From positions 620,001 through 684,000 of the forward strand of contig BCJJ01000008.1 in NCBI GenBank assembly GCA_039545355.1: a stretch of 64,000 bases of DNA. The letters are read 5' to 3'. Every line of letters begins with the position of its first letter. The first letter of the stretch is position 1. The position numbers and the translations under genes were made by a program. This DNA is from Trichosporon coremiiforme. Lineage: Eukaryota; Basidiomycota; Tremellomycetes; Trichosporonales; Trichosporonaceae. Shown here in pieces: positions 56,582 through 64,000 of the stretch. The notes under the pieces are model-generated. The model ran no database searches and was not told the origin of the DNA. It saw only the letters and a list, made by a program, of their open reading frames with translations.

Positions 56582-59398
56582 CTAAGCAAGATAGTACCTG
56601 TCTCCAATATGTCCCATGCCGGGCGTAACGACCCAAGCGACCTTCTCAACCTCATGCTGGTCCCTTCCACCCCTATGCCTCTCCCCACTCCTCCTCCGAA
56701 CGGCCCCGTCCTCAGGCGAGATATCCACAATATGCTCGCTCCTCACGAGCCTTGCAGCGAAATCGCCCTCAGAGAGACCTTCTCCGCTAGGCGTGGCGAG
56801 GGACTGGAAGGAGATCTTGAGCTCGGAGAGACCCGTGTCCAGCGCCGCGGTCACGACGCGCACGGAGGGGAAGGTCCGGTGCATGGTTGCGACGGCGTGG
56901 CGGGACACGAGGAAGGCGAGGATCGTGATATTGGATTCTGGGGTCAGTTCGGCGATAGAGCTCTTCGCAACAGGGGTGAGGGAGGTTTGGCTGGGACTCT
57001 GTGATCACATCTGGCAATCACCCCGATCTGTCTCCAGGACCTTGGGACCGCTTCGATGATCGATGAGATTCAGGCGGGGTCTATGTCCGCGAGGCGAGGC
57101 CGCGAGGCCATCGGAACACGAGGTCGTAAGTGCATGAGAGCGCCAGGTGGAGCGCATGGAGCACGCGCAGTTGTCTCTCAAGAGGAATGCAGCACGCGGT
57201 CCACGATCCACGAGGCGCAGCGATGCGATGCGCGCAGGCTGAACGGGGTCTGCAAGCGAGACACCCGAGCTACTTCGACACGATCGCCAGGCAGTGCGCG
57301 ATCGCAAGTTCCGCGCCTTCCAAGCGTTCCTCGCGACCTCGCCGTGCGCGCGTATAACCTGCGAACCGCGGACCGCGCAGTGCATAGAGATCCGCCGATC
57401 ACTACACAAGACGCCAGGGCATGATGGCCGGCTGGCAGGGGGAGAGGAGGCATGTGAATCGCAGGCGACACAGACGCGTGCGCCCTACACCGCTGATCGC
57501 ACAGCCACACCCTCTCGACAAGGAGGACAGGGATGCTTGGTCCAGCCTTAGATCCTTGATCCACGTTCCCAGATCTGCACAAGGTGATCATGAGCGTCTG
57601 TGGGACTGTCGTACGCACGGCACACGGCACGCGACGCACGCGCGTTGTGTACTGCGTGCACGAACGAATGTCACGCGTGTCCAACGAACAGACATAGTCC
57701 AGACTCCTGCCTCATGGGGAAGGAAACTCACCGGGTACGCCGTGGTCGAGAAGGACGCGGACGGCCATGACTGTTGTCAGCTGAGGTCGTGGCCATGTTA
57801 CCTGGGACGATTACTCACGCGCCGCGGCACCAGTGCCCATCTGCGAGTCGAGGAGGAAGACCTGCTTCGTCTTCGCCTGCTCCTGGCTGTGCAGACTGTC
57901 GGGGAGCGAAGTCGAGAGCAGCAGCGGCTCGCCCGTCTTCGGGTCGGACTGGATCAGCATGCTGCCCAGGGGGACGTCGCGAATGACGCGGCGGAGACCG
58001 TGTGAGAACGGCCCACCGGAACGGAGAATCGTGATACCGATAATGGACTGGAGGTTAGCTTCAGCTAGTCGACCGCCAACTGAATGAGACAACGTACCTC
58101 CTCGCAGTTACCCATGCCGACGTGCTGGACGCCAGTCGGCGTGCGAATCTCCTTCGGCTGGTGTGGGAGGTAGTTGAGCGCGTGCTCGACGATAAGCGTA
58201 GCGAGGCGGTCGGTGTAGAAGATGAACTCGGAGCGCGGGGTGCGCTCGTCGCGGAGGATGGTCATGATGCCCTGGGGTCAGCTACTACGCGGAATCGAAA
58301 TCCTGTGGCAGAGCTAACGCACGATGAGCTGGCTCGTCTGCGGGAGCAGCTTGATGTGCTTCTCGGCGGAGAAATCCTCGACAATGTGGTGCGCGTGCTT
58401 GGCCAGGTCGCGGCGGAAGCTGAGCGTGCGCGCGTCGAGCTGTCGGTGGATGTGCGAGACGAGCAGCTCAATGGCTGTGTCGTTGTTGAAGCCGGGGACA
58501 ATCTGACGTCAGCTGCAAAGGACATACGGAAGCTCACAATATCAGCATACCGCGAGGAAGGCTGGACAAAGTTGTCGTAGCTGTTCTTCACGAAGCGAAG
58601 GTACTGGTCCAGGATGCCGACGACGTCGCGGCCACGCTCCGCCGTATCGCGACGGATACGGCGGGCGAGCATGAGGTCTGAGTCGCAGTTCTGAGATTCA
58701 GCTAAAGACAGAGTTCGCTAAGCTTACCACAAACACCTTCAGGTCGTATAGGTCTCTCATCTTCGGATCCTGCAGCGCCATGATGCCCTCCCTGTTTGTT
58801 AGCTTCCGAGGGGAGGGGCGACAGCTACGCACACAATGATAACGCTTGCACCGTACAGATACTGCTTCTCCGGCATGCGCTGGTGGTGCACAAAGGAGTA
58901 CACCGGGATCTCGGTCGAGCGCCCGTGCTTCAGGCTATCGAGGCACTGCCGGTCAGCTGGTTGAGAGAGACGTCAGCTCGTACCTCGGCGAACAGGTCCA
59001 TGTCAATGGAGTTCGGGTGGTCTGAAGTCAGCTAGTAGGTCACAGATGTCGAGCCCACCAAAGTCAAAGTCGTTGTTGTATGCCTGCTGGATCTCTTCCT
59101 CGCTGTGCTGCTTATAGAACGCATCCTGGCTGAGGATGAGGACGGTGGGGATATGGTTCAGCGCGGACATGATAGCCTTGGCGACTGAGGTCTGGCGCGT
59201 GGTTAGCTGACAGTCTGCTCAGAAGTCTTCCTTATGTCAACTCACCTTCCCCGACGAGCTTCCTCCAGCAATACCGATCACGTAGGCGGGGACGACCTTG
59301 CCGTCCGGAGTGTACCAAGGGGCGCGGCCACGAGAAGCCATGACGACATTCTTGCCAGTGGAAACGCCCTTGACTTCGGTTTCGGGAGGAGAGGACAT
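56582..59398 (-). CDS. URK1: Uridine/cytidine kinase with C-terminal UPRT-like domain
   Basis: Eleven minus-strand exons give 543 residues: 59398-59246, 59191-59059, 59021-58984, 58945-58833, 58791-58728, 58690-58538, 58502-58323, 58271-58098, 58047-57819, 57770-57732 and 56937-56582. All phases join and the product aligns in order with Urk1/UCKL1 proteins. The P-loop GIAGGSSSGK is at 42-51, DAFYKQH follows, then NDFDFDHPNSID, IIVEGIMAL and ARRIRRDTAERGRD. The UPRT-like half begins near 280, with GITILRSGGPFSHGLRRV, LIQSDP and LLDSQMGTGAAA (Asp403). The enzyme phosphorylates uridine and cytidine for pyrimidine salvage; the second half keeps the UPRT fold but its PRPP loop differs from the DPMLATGG of true UPRT, as in Urk1. 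About 60 extra charged residues sit before the final TPGMGHIGDRYY block. Introns are 35-54 bp except the last, 794 bp. Confidence 0.93.
56938..57731 (-). other. 794-bp last intron of the uridine kinase gene
   Basis: Donor GTGAGT at 57731 and acceptor CTGACCCCAG at 56938. The flanking residues (HGVP-ESNITIL) align without a gap to relatives, so no exon seems to be missing. The intron is GC-rich with CGCGAGGC repeats near 57085-57105. I looked for box C/D snoRNA signatures and found none that convinced. Confidence 0.7.
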
Positions 59399-60017
59399 GG
59401 TGAGTGTGAGTGGAAGGACAGCGGGGTCTGTGAGGTGGGCGGGTGTGTGGAGACAGACAGCACGACGAGGTTGTGCTACGGCGTAGGGTTACGACGGCGG
59501 TTGTTGTTCACTTGGCGAGGGCCGGTTCAGGTGATGGAAGTGGCCGCATCAGGTGGTCATCGTATGCGGGGTAAGGGCCAGCACAATGCGGGGAATGCCG
59601 CCACGTGGCCTGGTGGTGAGCGTGCTGATGAGATTGTCACACAATGACGTGTTCACGACAGGTCCCATCTGACAGTGCGCGTGCGCTGATGCGGGGAGAG
59701 CTTACGCTCAGTCGCGTCTGCCGCGGGTCCGTCAGTGCTTGTTGACAACATCGACCTCCGCTCTCGTCCAACAAGACTTCACACTCTCACCCCTCACGCC
59801 ATTGCGCCGTCGACTGCGCTATGGCCTAGTATCTTTCCATTCATTCACTGTCAGATACTGTCTCCGCCTTTGCTACGACGATACCAACACATAATCACCC
59901 TAGAACAACAACAAACAATCCCCATCTCACCACCCGACCGAGCCCGACCGCCCTCCGGCCCCCGCGTCGCTCGACAACCTTCCTCCCTCCGCCGTCCCTC
60001 CACCATCCCGACTCAGA
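59399..60017. promoter_or_regulatory. Divergent promoter of uridine kinase and TOG-protein genes
   Basis: 619 bases between divergent start codons. The side next to the TOG-protein gene is C/A-rich like other leaders; the uridine kinase side is G/T-rich on the plus strand, its mirror image. Confidence 0.5.
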
Positions 60018-63000
60018 ATGGACGGCGAACCACCTCAGGAGGAGGACTTCTCGATCATCCCTCTTGTCGAGCGAAGCACGCATAAGGTGGGTGCGGGGCA
60101 CAAACATGGCCGATCGCTTCGTGACTTGAGCACGAGACCTTGAACATCGACTGACAGGAGCAGAACTGGAAGGCCCGTCTATCGGCTTACAACGATGTCA
60201 TCTCCCAGTCCGCAAAGACGGCGTCGGACACCGATCCGTTCTTCCGGCCATACTTGAACGACCCCGGGCTACTGTGAGCACGATTTGCGGGAGGCGCGTG
60301 CTGACTGGTCTCAGGAAAAAGTGGTGTCTGGACTCGAATGCTGTGGCCCAGGAGAAGGGTATAGAGGCTGTCCTCGCTATCGTGACGAACAGCGGGGAGA
60401 CGAGTGCCAAGTGAGCTCACCGTCTCGCTCAGAATACTGACTGCTACAGGCTGCGACCAGAGATCGTCCCCGCCATTGTCGAGAAGGCTCTCGGAAACTC
60501 GCGCGCCGGAACGAAGAAGAAGGGACTGGAGCTCTGCGCTATGTTCGTGGAAGTCGAGAACACGGGCGAGGGCGTCGTGGTAAGTCACTCGGGCTGAATC
60601 ATCGACTGACAAGTAGGAAAACGTTCTCGTTGGATTGGGCGCCAAGCTACCGAAAGCTGTCGCCGGCGCCGTCGCATGCCTAAAGGAACTCGTCGAGTGA
60701 GTGACATCATGAGTACTGGATCTGACATCAGATCGTTCGGCGTCCAAGCTCTGGGAAACGTCAAGCCGCTTCTCAAGGCGCTCCCCAAGGTGTTCGGCCA
60801 CTCCGACAAGAATGTGCGAGCAGAGGGTACCGGTCTCGCAACAGCTCTCTACACGTATCTGGGACCAGCTCTCATGCCTGCCCTCGCCGATATCAAGCCT
60901 GTGCAGATGACGGACCTGCAAAAGTCGTTCGAGACATTAGACGGAAGCGGAAAAGGCGCAGGATCTGGAAAGCCTCAGCGCTGGACGCGGAAGGCGCAAC
61001 GAGAAAGGGAAGCTGCTGTCGACGGCGACGACGACGATGGAGACGCTGGCGCCGAAGAGGAGCCCGCCGCTATCGACCCAATGTCGCTTCTTGACCCGGT
61101 CAACGTTCTCGACCTGTTCCCTGGCAACCTGATGGAGCTCGTTGCCTCTTCGAAGTGGAAGGAGCGTCTCGAAGGTTTCGAGGAGTGCAACAAGGTGCTC
61201 GCTCAGCCGCAAAACGGCCGTATCTCCGACTCCAACATCGGTGCCTACGGACCGCTCGTCCAGACGATAGGCACCAAGATCCAGAAAGACGCTAATGTCA
61301 ATGTCGTGATGGAAGCGGCTAAACTGCTGGAGGGCCTGGCTCGCGGACTCGGCAAGTCCTTCGGGCAATTCCGCAGCTCTGTCATGACTGGGTGTCTCGA
61401 GCGATTGAAGGAGCGCAAAGCTACGGTTACAGAGGCGATTGGTAAGGCTTTGGATGCCGTTTTCTTGACTGTAAGTTCGTGGAGCGTCCGCAAATGGCTG
61501 ATTCCAGACCAACATCTCGGAGATTGTCGAGGACGTGCTCACTGCCGTGAAATCGAAGAACCCCCAAGTCAAGGCAGGTACTCTGGGCTTCCTCCACCGA
61601 AGTCTGAAGGTCACCACGGAGGCGCCAGGAAAAGATCACATTAAGCCTATGGCGGAGGCTCTGGTTGCTCTGCTGACCGACTCTGCGGAGCCAGTTCGTT
61701 CGGCGGCCGCGGAGTGCCTGGGCACTATGATGAAGATCCTCGGCGAGCGCGCGTTCAACCCCTACGTCGAAAACATTCCGGAGATTCAGATGACGAAGAT
61801 CAAGGAGGCGTTCGCGACGGCCGAGATCAAATACCGACCTGGAGGAGCAAAGAAGCCCCCTGCTGCTCGCGCACCTGCTGCTAGGCCCACTGCGAAGGCG
61901 TCCGCGGCCGTCAAGAAACCACCAGCCGCTGAACCGCCGTCACCGATAAAACCGGCGGCCAACGATGATGAGCTCTTACAGGACTTTGCGGCTCCGCCTA
62001 AGAAAGCTATGCCGGCACGATTCGCGAACCGATTAGGCAAGAAGCCAACGCCTGCGGCATCAGAAGAGTCATCACCGGCCCCCGAGTCGCCCAAGAAGGC
62101 TAAGCCGGTCGAGGACCAGCTACTTGACGAGTTCCCGGAGCCGCCAAAGCGCACCATGCCTGCTAAGTTCGCGAACCGCTTCGGCAAGAAGCCCGCTGCT
62201 GCTGCCTCCGATGATGCCCGGTCGAGTGCTACGCCGTCTCCGACGAAGGCACCCGCTGCTCGAGCACCCGCCGCCAAGCCAGCTCCGAAGGCTGCGCCCG
62301 CTGCTGGCCCTTCAAAGCCCGCCCCCGCTGGCAAGCCTGGAGCGGCCAAGACTCTGACAAGCTCACCGTCAGAACCCGTCAAGTATCGGTACTCTTCGGA
62401 CGACGCTATGGCTAAGGCTGAGGAGCTCATTCCAGCCTCATACCACACCAAGCTCGCCGACAGCGCGTGGAAGGTGCGATTGGAGGGCGCCGACGAGATG
62501 GTGACGTGGGTCAGCGAGGGCGGCGGCGATGAGGTCGAGAGCGAGATCATGATGCGGTTTCTCAGCAAGATTCCGGGATGGGGAGAAAAGAACTTCCAGG
62601 TGTCCGGCAAGATCTTCCAGGTCATCCAGCTCATGGCGGAGAAGAGCCCGAGTTTCGGAAAACCGGCGGCGTCGCTGGTCATCGGACCACTCACTGACAA
62701 GCTCGGTGACCTGAAGCTGAAGAAACCAGCTGGCGAGGCTCTGGTCGCTATCGCCGAGAAGACATCGCTAGCTTTCCTCCTTGCTCAATGTGAGTTTCGC
62801 TCCGATGGCATCTGCTAACTTCAGCGTACGAGCCGATGACCAAGCAGAAGGCGCCGAAGGCTCAGGCCGACGCCCTCGCGTGGATCAAGCAGCAGGTTAT
62901 CGACTTCGGTGCTGCTGGTATCCCGCTCCGCGAGCTGATTGCTTTCATCAAAAACGCTCTCGGCAGCCCGAACGCTTTGGTCCGATCGAACGCGACTGCT

Positions 63001-64000
63001 CTCCTGGTGCAGGTGAAGATCTTCGTTGGCGCGGATATCTCCGGATTTATCGAAGACCTGAACCCGACACTCCTCTCCACCATCAACAAGGAGTTCGACA
63101 AGGTCGAGGGGCAGACGCCGCCGGAGCCCACGCGGCAACAGGCGGACCTGAAGGAGGTCGTGGGCGGCAAGGGCAAGGGCAGCAAGGGAGGTGCCGCGGA
63201 CGCTCTGGACGATCTTATTCCTCGTGTTGAGCTCGACAAGCTTGTCAACCAGACCACAGTTTTGAAGGACTTCAAAAGCGACGCCTGGAAGACGCGCAAG
63301 GAAGCGTTCGAGGCCCTCAACGCTCTCCTTGACGTCAAGTCCAACCAAAGGCTCAAGCCAACGATGGGTGAGTTTCACCGGCTCTTCGCGGAACTGACAT
63401 GCAGGCGAGATCGCTACTGTGCTGAAGAAGGCTATGGCGGACACGAATCTTTCAGTCAAGATGCTTGCGCTCGGTATCATCACCAAGATCGCGACCGGAA
63501 TGGGACAACCCATCGAGAAGTATTGCCGCGTCCTTGTGCCAGCAGTCGCGAGCGTGTGCGCCGACCAGAAGGCGACTACCCGAACAGCTGCTATCAACAC
63601 GCTGTCGGCCATCGCCGACGCCGTCGGCTCCCTGGACCCCATGTATTCCGGGATCGGCGCATCGCTTGAGAGTGTCAACCCTGCCCTGCGCTCGAGCGTG
63701 CTTGGCTGGGTTGCCAGCCGGCTCGCGGACGACCCGCCAGGGCGATCGGCTGACCTTTCGCCCCTTGCTGGCCCTGTGGTTATGTGTCTCGAGGACCGCA
63801 ACGGTGATGTGCGCAAGTCTGCGGGCGCGATGCTGCCGTTCGTCGTTGCCAACGTAGGTTACGATGCCTGCATTGACAAGACATCCAACCTCAAGCCCGC
63901 CTCCAAGGCTACCATCGTCCCCATGATCCAGGCTGCGGATGCGAATGCTCCGCCATCGTCGTCCGCTGCTGCTCTCCCGCCACCCACGCCCGCCAAGGCT
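60018..64000 (+). CDS. XMAP215/Stu2/Alp14-type TOG microtubule polymerase (partial, 3' end outside window)
   Basis: Nine exons are visible: 60018-60086, 60158-60273, 60315-60410, 60450-60579, 60617-60696, 60732-61470, 61508-62789, 62825-63367 and 63405 to the edge, giving about 1217 residues with no stop. TOG1 spans residues about 24-235 (NWKARLSAYNDV; KKWCLDSNAVAQEKGIEAV) and TOG2 about 285-530 (SKWKERLEGFEECNKVL). A Lys/Ala/Pro linker follows with two copies of MPA[RK]FANR[LF]GKKP near 571-590 and 621-640. A third TOG-like unit starts near 705 (SAWKVRLEGADEMVTWV) and a fourth near 960 (DAWKTRKEAFEALNALL). Such proteins bind tubulin dimers through TOG domains and speed growth at plus ends and spindle poles. 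Yeast Stu2 and Alp14 have two TOGs, so this form is longer, closer to animal XMAP215. Confidence 0.92.

Noticed and set aside
56938..57731. snoRNA inside the long uridine kinase intron
   Set aside because: No paired C (RTGATGA) and D (CTGA) boxes with flanking stems were visible on the transcript strand; kept only as a question for a model-based search.

Overview
The window looks like nuclear DNA of a basidiomycete yeast, most likely a tremellomycete close to Trichosporonales or Cryptococcus. This is inferred, not searched. The grounds are: spliced genes with very short introns (35-57 bp is usual) ending in a CTRAC-type branch site 3-14 bases before AG; GC-rich third codon positions; CT-rich leaders; and a fused spermidine synthase-saccharopine dehydrogenase gene, a fusion known from basidiomycetes. 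I saw no rRNA, tRNA, CRISPR array, intact transposon or bacterial-type operon.

Layout. 1.6-2.8 kb: secreted RlpA-like (double-psi beta-barrel) protein. 4.0-6.9 kb: proline-rich protein with a transglutaminase-like domain. 10.5-13.1 kb: ferric reductase. 13.5-17.4 kb (minus) and 18.1-20.0 kb (plus): a divergent pair of Golgi-type glycan genes, an epimerase-like/exostosin fusion and a GT71-type mannosyltransferase. 20.0-20.4 kb: 9-bp tandem repeats broken by a run of N. 21.0-23.2 kb (minus): RCC1-type Ran exchange factor. 24.8-28.4 kb: Wee1-type kinase. 33.1-35.4 kb (minus): spermidine synthase-saccharopine dehydrogenase. 36.4-37.4 kb: small BRCT-like protein. 37.4-49.9 kb: gene-poor tract. 49.9-53.2 kb: CT-rich leader/promoter of a four-finger C2H2 factor (53.2-55.9 kb). 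56.6-59.4 kb (minus): 11-exon uridine kinase with a C-terminal UPRT-like domain. 60.0 kb to the edge: XMAP215/Stu2/Alp14-type TOG protein, cut by the window end.

The genes do not form one pathway. Functional themes are cell surface and glycan synthesis (RlpA-like, exostosin fusion, mannosyltransferase), iron uptake, cell cycle, cytokinesis and spindle (transglutaminase-like, RCC1, Wee1, TOG), and primary metabolism (polyamine/lysine, pyrimidine salvage). Several neighbours share divergent promoters.

The most unusual items are the epimerase-exostosin fusion whose catalytic Tyr position is Leu; a sense-oriented GCGAGCGNAGCGAGC word repeated in introns and 3' flanks; a 794-bp intron in a gene whose other introns are 35-54 bp; at least four TOG-like domains plus a duplicated motif in the TOG protein; and the 12.5-kb gene-poor tract.
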